DNA from: Bacteroidota bacterium
Lineage (GTDB): Bacteria; Bacteroidota; Bacteroidia; B-17B0; Aurantibacillaceae
Reading direction: 5' to 3'
Length of the DNA stretch: 64,000 nt
NCBI GenBank assembly: GCA_020403265.1
Contig: JADBXZ010000051.1
Location: 1 to 64,000 of the forward strand
Shown here piece by piece: positions 21,582-30,395 of the stretch (positions are counted from its first letter, which is position 1; each line of letters starts with the position of its first letter). The notes beneath the pieces are model-generated. The model was not told where the DNA came from. It did no database searches and worked only from the letters and a program-made list of their open reading frames with translations. A program made the position numbers and the translations under genes.

Positions 21582-21597
21582 ATTTTTTATATCTTTG
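21568..21597 (+). promoter_or_regulatory. Bacteroidota-type promoter for 21642 gene, overlapping the upstream terminator stem
   Basis: TTG (21568-21570, inside CTTGCGGG) - N19 - TATCTTTG (21590-21597). Confidence 0.55.
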
Positions 21598-21641
21598 ATA
21601 TAAACAAAAACTCTTTTTCAGTTTCAAAATAGTTTAATACA

Positions 21642-23759
21642 ATGTTTATGAAAAAGATCATCCTACTTAACCTTACAGCTATTCTAACAGCAAGTATTTG
21701 CTTTTGTCAGAACCAATCACAAATATCCGGTAATCAAAAAACAAACGAGCAAAACTTCAACACATTGTTTACTTGGCAACCTTTCGCTTCTTCTATGGAT
21801 TTAGGCGGAAATTTAAATCCGAATTCACGAATAATTAATTATTGTGATGAAATTGATGTTGTTTCATTTATTCATCAGAAAACATGTACCTATTCAATAA
21901 CCAATATTGGTCAAAACAATTCGGGAGTAATGGTAGCCAGAATTATACGAAATTGGAATCCCCTATTTAAAAACGTAAGTTGCCCAGCAGCATATGATAG
22001 CACTGCCCTCGCATCAAACTCAATGAATTTCCCTCGCTCTCCCAATGGTGGAATTTACAATCCTCCAGGTAATTCACATATAAACAATGCTTATATTGTA
22101 GGGTGTGGACCAACCACTAACGGCATTGAATGGAGCGGAAATTGGTATTCAAGCAAACAATTAGGTTTTGCAAATTATAACAATACGACTCCCACTCAAC
22201 CCAATTCACAACAATGGTTTGGAAATCCATCAACTGGAAGTATACAAGGACATAATTTCAGTAATAACAATTTTAGTGTAACAGACGATGGCATCATAAG
22301 AACGCTAGCTAAATTAGGAACAAGCTATAATGGTACTTTACAGCCGGGTCCAGGCGACACTTCTTTGTATATTGTAGCAGGGGTGTTTGGAGGTGGCACA
22401 TTTAATTGGACAGGTACTGCCCTTCACCCTAGCTTTGAAAAATCCTCTAGCACTAATAAAGCTAATTTTTCTAAAGCAATAATGGCATGGAACGAAGCCG
22501 GAACTGTTGGATACGCCATTGCTATAGGACAACATAAAAATGCAGGAAATATTGTAAACAGGGGCATGCAGCCAATGGTTTGGAAAACAAGCAATAGTGG
22601 CGCCAGTTGGGTTGCCATACCTAATATGGATTTTGCCTTACCAACTTTTTCAATGGTGATTAATGATTTGGCATCAACGCTAAATACAAACACTAACATT
22701 GCTGTGCCATACTTTAGAGAAATAGAAGGCATGGATGCTGTTGTAGACAAGGATGATCGCTTGCATTTTGCAACAACAATCGTGTCACATGCCTCTGTTC
22801 ATCCTGACTCTATTACTATAGTAAAAAAACATGGATCCGATTACTATTATTGGCCACATACCCCCGGCAAGCGCCCATTTATTTATGACTTTACAACTAC
22901 CGGAACAACATGGGCTGTCAGAAAAATTGATTCGTTATCCACAGAAGCACCATTATCAAAATTAGAAGAGCAAGATCTTGGAACAGGTTACGATGAAAAC
23001 CCATGGGTAGCGTCAGGTACTGAAAAACCGGTGTCCTCAGCGCGAATACAATTAGGAAGGACAGTGGATGGCAAACAAATTTATTTTACCTGGGCAGAAT
23101 CTGATACGTTAATTACAAACGGAAATAGAAAATGGAACACCTTTCCCAACGTAAAAGTAAGGGTATTAGATATCTCAACAAATTCATTAAGTATTGAGAT
23201 GAATGCCACTTCTCCAATAGGAACTTTAGGGCTTAACTCTAAAGTGAGAAACTATGCTCACTTTCACTCTACTTCGCCAAAAACAACTAATATCCTTGGA
23301 AATTTCCCAACCAACTATACTATGGCAATTCCAATGAGTGTTTCTAACAATCAATCATTAAATGGATTTGGTAATTGCATCAACCCTTCTTCCATTACTC
23401 ATTATTATAATGCCGTTACAATTTCAAATTCAGTCATTGGTCAAATTATGTATACATGTTTCGCTCCAAACCCTTGTCCGCTTGCGATTAATGAAATAAA
23501 CCAAAAACATACTAGTATTAAAATTTTCCCAAATCCCAGTGTGGGCAAAGCACAAATAATTTTTGAGCCAACCACAAATGGTTATTCCGCAATTCAAATA
23601 ACCGATTTAACAGGTAAAATTATTCGAATTTTAAAACACTTAAATACTGAAGGGGAAAATTCGATTGTGATAAATACTTCTGATTTAAGTCAAGGTATAT
23701 ATTTTGTAAACTTGCTCTTTAACAACCAAAAAACAACTGCTAAGTTAATTGTTGAGTAA
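21642..23759 (+). CDS. T9SS type A sorted secreted protein (paralogue 2, tandem duplicate of 19335-21527)
   Basis: Full-length similarity to upstream ORF (GGIYNPPGN, YIVGCGPTT, RIQLGRTV, ESDTLITNGN.KWNTFPNVKVR); identical C-terminus NNQKTTAKLIVE. Confidence 0.85.
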   Translation: MFMKKIILLNLTAILTASICFCQNQSQISGNQKTNEQNFNTLFTWQPFASSMDLGGNLNPNSRIINYCDEIDVVSFIHQKTCTYSITNIGQNNSGVMVARIIRNWNPLFKNVSCPAAYDSTALASNSMNFPRSPNGGIYNPPGNSHINNAYIVGCGPTTNGIEWSGNWYSSKQLGFANYNNTTPTQPNSQQWFGNPSTGSIQGHNFSNNNFSVTDDGIIRTLAKLGTSYNGTLQPGPGDTSLYIVAGVFGGGTFNWTGTALHPSFEKSSSTNKANFSKAIMAWNEAGTVGYAIAIGQHKNAGNIVNRGMQPMVWKTSNSGASWVAIPNMDFALPTFSMVINDLASTLNTNTNIAVPYFREIEGMDAVVDKDDRLHFATTIVSHASVHPDSITIVKKHGSDYYYWPHTPGKRPFIYDFTTTGTTWAVRKIDSLSTEAPLSKLEEQDLGTGYDENPWVASGTEKPVSSARIQLGRTVDGKQIYFTWAESDTLITNGNRKWNTFPNVKVRVLDISTNSLSIEMNATSPIGTLGLNSKVRNYAHFHSTSPKTTNILGNFPTNYTMAIPMSVSNNQSLNGFGNCINPSSITHYYNAVTISNSVIGQIMYTCFAPNPCPLAINEINQKHTSIKIFPNPSVGKAQIIFEPTTNGYSAIQITDLTGKIIRILKHLNTEGENSIVINTSDLSQGIYFVNLLFNNQKTTAKLIVE

Positions 23760-23786
23760 TCCTTCAATTAATTTAAATTTAAAAAA

Positions 23787-23815
23787 ACCCGTAAGAAAAC
23801 TTGCGGGTTTTTTTA
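23787..23815 (+). terminator. Rho-independent terminator
   Basis: CCCGTAAG-aaaa-CTTGCGGG + T8. Confidence 0.85.
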
Positions 23816-23868
23816 TTATAGTTTTATTTTATTAATTCAAAAACTTTTAGATTATAATATCGAATAAA

Positions 23869-24732
23869 TTACCCCAAATACTGTTGTAACAATTTACTTC
23901 TGCTGCTATGACGTAAACGGCGAATGGCCTTTTCTTTAATCTGACGAACACGCTCACGTGTTAACTCAAATTTATCACCAATCTCTTCTAAAGTTAAACC
24001 GTGGTTTAAGCCTATTCCAAAGAATAGTTTAACAACATCGCGTTCTCTATCCGTTAAAGTACTTAAAGCTCTGTCAATTTCCTTGCTTAAACTTTCGTTC
24101 ATTAAACCTGTATCTGCTTTTGGGGAATCAAAATTAACTAATACATCTAACAAACTACTCTCTTCACCATTTGCAAAAGGTGCATCCATACTTACATGGC
24201 GTCCGCTTACTTTCATAGTATCGCTTACTTTGTCAATTGGCAAGTCTAAGATATCCGCTAGTTCTTCAGCACTTGGCTCACGTTCAAATTCTTGCTCTAA
24301 TTTACTGTAAGCTTTATTTATCTTGTTTAATGAACCAACTTGATTTAATGGTAAACGCACGATACGGCTTTGTTCTGCTAAAGCCTGTAAAATACTCTGA
24401 CGAATCCACCATACAGCGTAAGAAATAAATTTAAAACCACGTGTTTCGTCAAAACGACGAGCAGCTTTAATTAAACCTAAATTACCTTCGTTAATTAAAT
24501 CGGGTAAACTTAAACCCTGATTCTGGTATTGTTTGGCCACCGACACCACAAAACGTAAATTTGCTCTGGTTAGTTTTTCAAGTGCTGTTTGATCACCGTC
24601 CTTAATTTTTTTTGCTAAAATTACCTCTTCCTCAGCTGTAATTAACTCTTCTCTTCCTATTTCCTGTAAATATTTATCTAAGGATGCACTTTCACGATTG
24701 GTAATCGACTTGGTAATTTTAAGCTGTCTCAT
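23869..24732 (-). CDS. rpoD: Primary RNA polymerase sigma factor, RpoD/SigA family (Bacteroidota type)
   Basis: [94 protein letters not shown]. Confidence 0.97.
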   Translation of the reverse strand: MRQLKITKSITNRESASLDKYLQEIGREELITAEEEVILAKKIKDGDQTALEKLTRANLRFVVSVAKQYQNQGLSLPDLINEGNLGLIKAARRFDETRGFKFISYAVWWIRQSILQALAEQSRIVRLPLNQVGSLNKINKAYSKLEQEFEREPSAEELADILDLPIDKVSDTMKVSGRHVSMDAPFANGEESSLLDVLVNFDSPKADTGLMNESLSKEIDRALSTLTDRERDVVKLFFGIGLNHGLTLEEIGDKFELTRERVRQIKEKAIRRLRHSSRSKLLQQYLG

Positions 24733-25111
24733 AGTTGAATGATATAGATGTTAAGATTAAGTTAAACAACAAAATTAGTAAAAAAATAGGAGTTTTTTTA
24801 TTAAAAACGATAAAAAAGCGCATTTGTTTAACGGAATTAGGTTTTTGTACGACCATTTTAATAAAATGTTTCACTTGCTAGATACTTTTTTTATTAACCA
24901 TGTTAATGGAACATTAAACTAATGTGAATTCTGACGCCCCCCAATATGGTGTATTTTGAACATTAAAATCGCTGCAAGCCAGTAAAATAAGGGAAAATTC
25001 ACAAAAAGTAATTAACAACTGATGTTTAATATCAAAGGCCGCAATTAACAAATCACTGTTTGGTGTTTATGCTAACCCCTTGTTTTACACGCAACTAACT
25101 TATGTATTTTT

Positions 25112-27646
25112 ATGAAAACCAAACCTCATTTTATGAACGGACAAGAAATTAAAGCTGATTTGCAGCAGGTGCTTGATAGCGATATTCAATTACGTAAAGA
25201 ATTTGTTGAATTAAAACGCTCATTGGGAGAGTATCGCAATCAATTAATTATGCGTGAAGAGGATTGTAAACGTCTCCAAGTAACCATAGACGTGCTAAAT
25301 ACCAAATTAGCAGTTATGGAGCGCGACAACACCAACTACAAAGCCGAATTAACAGCTTTTAAAGAGCTGAGAGGTAATATTAAAGAACAATTACAGGCAA
25401 AACAAGACGAAATTGATGCGCGTTTGCTGGAAATTGAATCCTTGAAAAACGAACTTTCGGTAATTGGAGAGAATTACGAACAACAAATAGCGGAGGTTAA
25501 ACTATCTGCCAATCAAAACTTGGAATCTGTTTCTGCTCAATTTCAGCTACAAATAGATGAATTGAAATCAAACTCCCACTATAAAGAAAGTGGTATTAAG
25601 CAAGAATTTGAGAATGAACTAAATTTATTGAGTGCATCATTTGCAGATAAAGAACAAGCCTTGTTGTTAAATCATGCCGAAGAATTGCTCACTCTTAAAA
25701 ATAATCATGAAACGGAATTAACCTTCCTGAAAAACGAACATAGTCAGCAACTTAATCAAATTCAATCCGCAAATTCCGAAGAAATAAACACACTTCAACA
25801 CTCACACAAAGTAACTATTTCTAAACTAGAAGAAGATTTTACAAAAAAATTAGAATCATCAGAATATACATTTAAGAATGAAATAGCTGCTTTAAAATTA
25901 CAAATTGAAGAGCAACGTCATCAGTTGACTACAAATCATCAAAACGAAATTGAAGCTCTTAAGAGAACCTCATCAGAGTTTGAGCAAGCTTTAATTGAAC
26001 GATACGAGTCACAACTACTAAGTCTTCAAAACGCCGGCAGTGAATCAACTTTGCTAATTCAGCAACAATTTGAACAACAAATTACCGACTTAAAATTACA
26101 ACATGCAGAAAAGTTAGCAGAATTGCGTTCGGAATTTGAACAAAATTTATCTACAACTACAAATGAGTACGAGTTAAAATTAAGTAATACACTTATCCAT
26201 AGCAACGAGCAAAATTCTAAACTTACCGAAGAGCTCAATAAATTAATTCTTCAAACAAATGATTTACAATCGCAAGTGAAAGAATTAAGTTTAATCATCG
26301 AAACAAATAATTCTACTATTGGTGAATTAAGAACATCTAATGCAGACCTTATCATCCAATTTGAAAACGAAAAACAGTCTCACTTAACTATTAGTCAGGA
26401 ATTCGAGAGTTTCAAACACACCTCCTCTCTATCATCGTCTGAGCAAGTTAACACGTTAAACCAGCAAATTGAAAGTTTAAATAACGAATTACAAAACGTT
26501 GGTAAATTATTCGAAGACAACACCAATATTTTAGCTGAAACTGAAAATAAACTGGATGAGTCAATCGAAACTATAAACACTTTAAATAACATTCAGTCGG
26601 AATTAAAGATAGAATTGGAAAGCCAACTATCTAAAATAGATGCTTTAACAGAAACTGCATATAACAACGAAATAACTATTACCTCACTGCAAACAGAAGT
26701 TGATAATTTAACTACTGCCAATACCTTTTTGCAAAATGAATTGGTGAGTTTACAAACCACCAACGAAGGATTAACGAATCAACTTCAAACTCAAAAAACG
26801 GATTTTGAAATCATATTAAATCAAAGCACCAATAACCATGGTATTGAATTTGAAAAATTGTTGGCTGAAAACACTAATTTAATTTCAGAAATAGAAACAC
26901 TGCAATCTAATTTCGAAGCTAAAGGCAGTGAACTTGAATTGTTAAAAAATGAATTAGATGAACTAAGCAGCAGAAATAGCGGTAAAATTGAAGACTTAAA
27001 AGAAACACTTCAGACTAAAAATTTCGAGTTGACTAACTTAATTGGAACCAATGCTGCAATTAATGCAGAAAATGAACAATTAAAGTCAGAAATTGAATCG
27101 TTTAAAATGAGTTTAGAAAATGCAAGCTTCGCCAACGAAAATTTAAACGCTATTCAGTCAAACTTAGAGCAGTTGAGTTCAGAAAAAGCTGGTTTATTGT
27201 CAGAAATTTCAACATTACGTTCAGACATGAGTGGTTTACAAGACACGATAACTAACTTAAACTTAAAAATTACGAATTATGAATCTGAAATAGAGAACCT
27301 AAAATCGGCCACCAATTCGTCAGACTTAAGCTTAAAATTAGAACAACAGGATGCTTACATTGATAAATTGTTTAAACAAATTGATTTGTTGAGCGACGAG
27401 CGTCTAAACTTGTTAAGTGAAAAAGAGCAAATGGCCAATCAGTTATTAAAAATGAATGACGTGATCGGTGAGATTTCTCAACAAGTTGAAAGTGAGAACA
27501 TTAACGTAAATGATTTGAATAATCACAGAAAAAACATTATCTTAGCAAACGGTTCTAGTAAGACAAGTGACAGTGGTCCTATTAAACAACAAATAAACGA
27601 TTTAGTGCGTGAAATTGATAAGTGTATTGCTTTGTTAAGTGCTTAA
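25112..27646 (+). CDS. Giant coiled-coil protein directly upstream of zapA
   Basis: 844 aa, almost continuous E/K/L/Q/N heptad-like composition; C-terminus INDLVREIDKCIALLSA; 17-nt gap to zapA. Confidence 0.8.
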   Translation: MKTKPHFMNGQEIKADLQQVLDSDIQLRKEFVELKRSLGEYRNQLIMREEDCKRLQVTIDVLNTKLAVMERDNTNYKAELTAFKELRGNIKEQLQAKQDEIDARLLEIESLKNELSVIGENYEQQIAEVKLSANQNLESVSAQFQLQIDELKSNSHYKESGIKQEFENELNLLSASFADKEQALLLNHAEELLTLKNNHETELTFLKNEHSQQLNQIQSANSEEINTLQHSHKVTISKLEEDFTKKLESSEYTFKNEIAALKLQIEEQRHQLTTNHQNEIEALKRTSSEFEQALIERYESQLLSLQNAGSESTLLIQQQFEQQITDLKLQHAEKLAELRSEFEQNLSTTTNEYELKLSNTLIHSNEQNSKLTEELNKLILQTNDLQSQVKELSLIIETNNSTIGELRTSNADLIIQFENEKQSHLTISQEFESFKHTSSLSSSEQVNTLNQQIESLNNELQNVGKLFEDNTNILAETENKLDESIETINTLNNIQSELKIELESQLSKIDALTETAYNNEITITSLQTEVDNLTTANTFLQNELVSLQTTNEGLTNQLQTQKTDFEIILNQSTNNHGIEFEKLLAENTNLISEIETLQSNFEAKGSELELLKNELDELSSRNSGKIEDLKETLQTKNFELTNLIGTNAAINAENEQLKSEIESFKMSLENASFANENLNAIQSNLEQLSSEKAGLLSEISTLRSDMSGLQDTITNLNLKITNYESEIENLKSATNSSDLSLKLEQQDAYIDKLFKQIDLLSDERLNLLSEKEQMANQLLKMNDVIGEISQQVESENINVNDLNNHRKNIILANGSSKTSDSGPIKQQINDLVREIDKCIALLSA

Positions 27647-27663
27647 TTTAATCGCCATCAACT

Positions 27664-27975
27664 ATGAGCGAAGTTAACATAAAGGTTGAAATTGCAGGAA
27701 GTACCTTTCCTGTAAAAGTAAACATAGTTGACCAAGCCAACATAGAAGAAGCGATCGATTTAATAAATACAAAAATTGCGGAGTTCGAAAAAAACTATGC
27801 AATAAAAGACAAAAAGGATGTTTTGGCAATGGTAATGTTGCAGCTTGTAGCCCAGCTCTATAAACAAGCAACAACAGCCGAAACAGAATTAAGCAATTTA
27901 AAACAAGTGTTGGAAGATGTTAAGGTAATGCTGGCTCAGCATAACCAAGACATTATAAACATAAACAATGAGTAA
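27664..27975 (+). CDS. zapA: Cell division protein ZapA
   Basis: MSEVNIKVEIAGSTFPVKVNIVDQANIEEAIDLINTKIAEFEKNYAIKDKKDVLAMVMLQLVAQ; position just before rny. Confidence 0.88.
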   Translation: MSEVNIKVEIAGSTFPVKVNIVDQANIEEAIDLINTKIAEFEKNYAIKDKKDVLAMVMLQLVAQLYKQATTAETELSNLKQVLEDVKVMLAQHNQDIININNE

Positions 27976-28001
27976 AGAGTAAGTTTACTTTTTACCGATA
28001 A

Positions 28002-28047
28002 CGCACAAAATTAAAAGCAGAAATGCATTTGGTTTTGTGCGTTTTTA
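28002..28047 (+). terminator. Terminator-like hairpin between zapA and rny
   Basis: ACGCACAAAA ... TTTTGTGCGT followed by T-rich tract. Confidence 0.55.
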
Positions 28048-28065
28048 ATTTAAAAAAAGAAGAAA

Positions 28066-29616
28066 ATGGAAATACTAACAATTGGACTGATAGCAGGCGC
28101 ACTCATTTTAGGTGTTTTAGCCGGCTTTTTTATTGCAGGGAGTAAATTAAACGCCACAGCTACTAAAGAAAAAGAAAACATGTTAAAAGAGGTGGAAGTT
28201 AAAGCAGAAGCCACCAAACAGGAAAAAATCTTACAAGCAAAAGAGAAATTCCTGCAATTAAAATCCGAACATGAAAAAGCTGTGCAAGAAAAAAACAGCC
28301 AAATTGCCCAGCATGAAAATAAGATTAAACAAAAGGAAAGTGAATTAAACAAGAAACTGGAAGATTTAAATCGAAAAAATAAAGAAGCCGAAGAACTTAA
28401 AAATCAGGCCAGTCAGCAAATCGAAGTATACAAACACCGCACGGATGACCTTGAAAAATCGCACCGTAAACAAGTTGAAATACTTGAAAAAATTAGTGGT
28501 ATGAAAGCCGAAGATGCCAAATTACAATTGGTAGAAAGCATTAAAGGTGAAGCCAAAACGCAGGCCATGGCTTACGTGAAGGACATCATGGATGAAGCCA
28601 AATTAACTGCAAACAAAGAAGCTAAAAAAATAGTTATTCAAACCATTCAGCGTGTTGCAACGGAAGCCGCTATTGAAAATAGCATTTCTGTTTTTCACAT
28701 TGAAGGTGATGAGACCAAAGGAAGAATTATTGGTAGAGAAGGGCGAAACATCCGTGCATTAGAAGCAGCAACCGGAGTTGAAATTATTGTTGATGATACA
28801 CCGGATGCCATTACGTTAAGTTGCTTCGACTCTATCAGAAGAGAAATTTGTCGATTGGCATTACATCAATTAGTAACCGATGGTCGTATTCATCCGGCCA
28901 GGATTGAAGAGGTGGTTGAAAAAACCAAGAAAATGCTGGAAGAAGAAATCATTGAAACCGGTAAACGCACTTGTATTGATTTAGGCATCCATGGTTTACA
29001 TCCAGAATTAATACGAATGGTGGGCCGTATGAAATACCGTTCTTCTTACGGACAAAATTTATTACAACACAGTCGTGAGGTAGCAAACCTCTGTGCCATA
29101 ATGGCCAGCGAAATGGGCTTAAACCCCAAATTAGCCAAACGCGCAGGTTTATTACATGATATTGGGAAAGTACCTGATGAGGAACCAGAATTACCACACG
29201 CCTTACTTGGTATGAAATTAGCCGAGAAGTACAAAGAAAAGCCTGAAGTTTGTAATGCCATTGGTGCTCACCACGATGAAATTGAAATGACAAGTTTGTA
29301 CTCGCCAATCATTCAGGTATGTGATGCCATTAGTGGTGCAAGACCGGGCGCAAGAAGAGAAATTGCGGAACAATACATGAAACGCTTAAAAGACCTGGAA
29401 GCTTTAGCACAAAGCTACGAGGGTGTTGAAAAAACTTATGCTATTCAGGCAGGACGAGAGTTGCGTGTAATTGTGAGCAGCGACAAAGTTAACGATGGAA
29501 GAGCAGAACAATTAGCTTTTGAAATTAGCCAACGTATCCAAACAGAAATGACCTATCCCGGACAAGTAAAAGTAACGGTTATAAGAGAAGTAAGAGCGAC
29601 AGGTTACGCGAAGTAA
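28066..29616 (+). CDS. rny: Ribonuclease Y
   Basis: N-terminal TM + coiled coil; [34 protein letters not shown] (KH); [13 protein letters not shown] (HD domain). Confidence 0.97.
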   Translation: MEILTIGLIAGALILGVLAGFFIAGSKLNATATKEKENMLKEVEVKAEATKQEKILQAKEKFLQLKSEHEKAVQEKNSQIAQHENKIKQKESELNKKLEDLNRKNKEAEELKNQASQQIEVYKHRTDDLEKSHRKQVEILEKISGMKAEDAKLQLVESIKGEAKTQAMAYVKDIMDEAKLTANKEAKKIVIQTIQRVATEAAIENSISVFHIEGDETKGRIIGREGRNIRALEAATGVEIIVDDTPDAITLSCFDSIRREICRLALHQLVTDGRIHPARIEEVVEKTKKMLEEEIIETGKRTCIDLGIHGLHPELIRMVGRMKYRSSYGQNLLQHSREVANLCAIMASEMGLNPKLAKRAGLLHDIGKVPDEEPELPHALLGMKLAEKYKEKPEVCNAIGAHHDEIEMTSLYSPIIQVCDAISGARPGARREIAEQYMKRLKDLEALAQSYEGVEKTYAIQAGRELRVIVSSDKVNDGRAEQLAFEISQRIQTEMTYPGQVKVTVIREVRATGYAK

Positions 29617-29739
29617 TACCAATGTGAAAAAATAATTATGCCAATAATTATTTTTGCTACAGTGGTTTATACCGATTAGAAATAAGTTTGGCGCAATGAA
29701 GTGAAACAAAATTGGACCATTGCTTATTTCACTTCGGTA
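29617..29739 (+). mobile_element. MITE-like non-autonomous element (123 bp)
   Basis: Imperfect terminal inverted repeats TACCAATGTGAAA / TTTCACTTCGGTA; possible 3-bp TAA duplication; internal palindromes; second copy at 1-64 whose boundary coincides with the TACC terminus; no ORF. Confidence 0.65.
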
Positions 29740-29761
29740 TAAAAAGGTAACAAGGCAATTT

Positions 29762-29985
29762 GATTTTCAATCTCGGTACCAAACAACCATTAATGCCTCT
29801 GCAGAAAGGTATGGGCAGCTTTAACAAAACCTGAACTTGTAAAACAGTATTTTTTGGTACAGATTTAATTACAAATTGGTTACCTGGTAGTCCGCTTAAT
29901 TTTAAAGGTGAGTGGCAAGGCCAGCCATACGAGGACTAAGGAACTGTTTTAGAATATGAACATTGCAAAACTTTAACCCGAAACA
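29762..29985 (+). pseudogene. Decayed AHSA1/SRPBCC-family gene
   Basis: Frame-shifted reading: TTINASAERYGQ / AALTKPELVKQYF / FGTDLITNWLPGSPLNFKGEWQGQPYED*GTVLEYEHCKTL, interrupted by stops and frameshifts. Confidence 0.75.
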
Positions 29986-30059
29986 AACAACTGAAAACAT
30001 TCAACTGTCTAAGATCTAAGTGTTTGTAAGCATTTCAAGCTTATAAGTATTCTAAGAAC

Positions 30060-30331
30060 AAAACCAAAGCCAGAATCCCACAGAATAATGGAATTTGCTA
30101 ACTATTTAATAGAGCTATTCAAGATGAGTTTTATATCATCGCCTTCAAAATAAAAATTTACTCTTCATTGGAGGAGGTGCAAAAAGATCTTGATTAATGG
30201 ATGATTTAATACATTCAGGGAAGAGCGCACAAAAGAAAATGTTATTTTGAAAAACTACTCTTCAAACTTTCCAGAGTTAACTATCCTTGGCGAAAGAAAA
30301 ATTGTTGCACAAAAATTTAATAGAATCCTAA
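30060..30331 (+). pseudogene. Decayed IS481-type (rve-fold) transposase, C-terminal fragment
   Basis: Reads KTKARIPQNNGIC*LFNRAIQDEFYIIAFKIKIYSSLEEVQKDLD*WM...; later frame LSLAKEKLLHKNLIES*; resembles C-terminal region of IS481-like transposases. Confidence 0.7.
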
Positions 30332-30395
30332 AAAAAGGTCTTTTTTTAGATTAAGCTTTGACTATTACAATTAAATTTTTTTCAAGGTTTATAAA

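Noticed and set aside
24733-25111. 380-nt intergenic region between rpoD and the coiled-coil gene as candidate ncRNA
   Set aside because: Only short palindromes such as CCAT-gtta-ATGG; no convincing structure; likely divergent promoters
27976-28065. Possible 6S RNA downstream of zapA
   Set aside because: Gap only ~90 nt and explained by a terminator-like hairpin; too short for 6S RNA
28050-28352. Antisense 100-aa ORF over rny 5' end (also 28949-29308, 29046-29261)
   Set aside because: Shadow ORFs opposite a well-supported CDS
29512-29709. 65-aa minus-strand ORF
   Set aside because: Runs through the MITE-like repeat and the rny 3' end; artefact of repeat sequence
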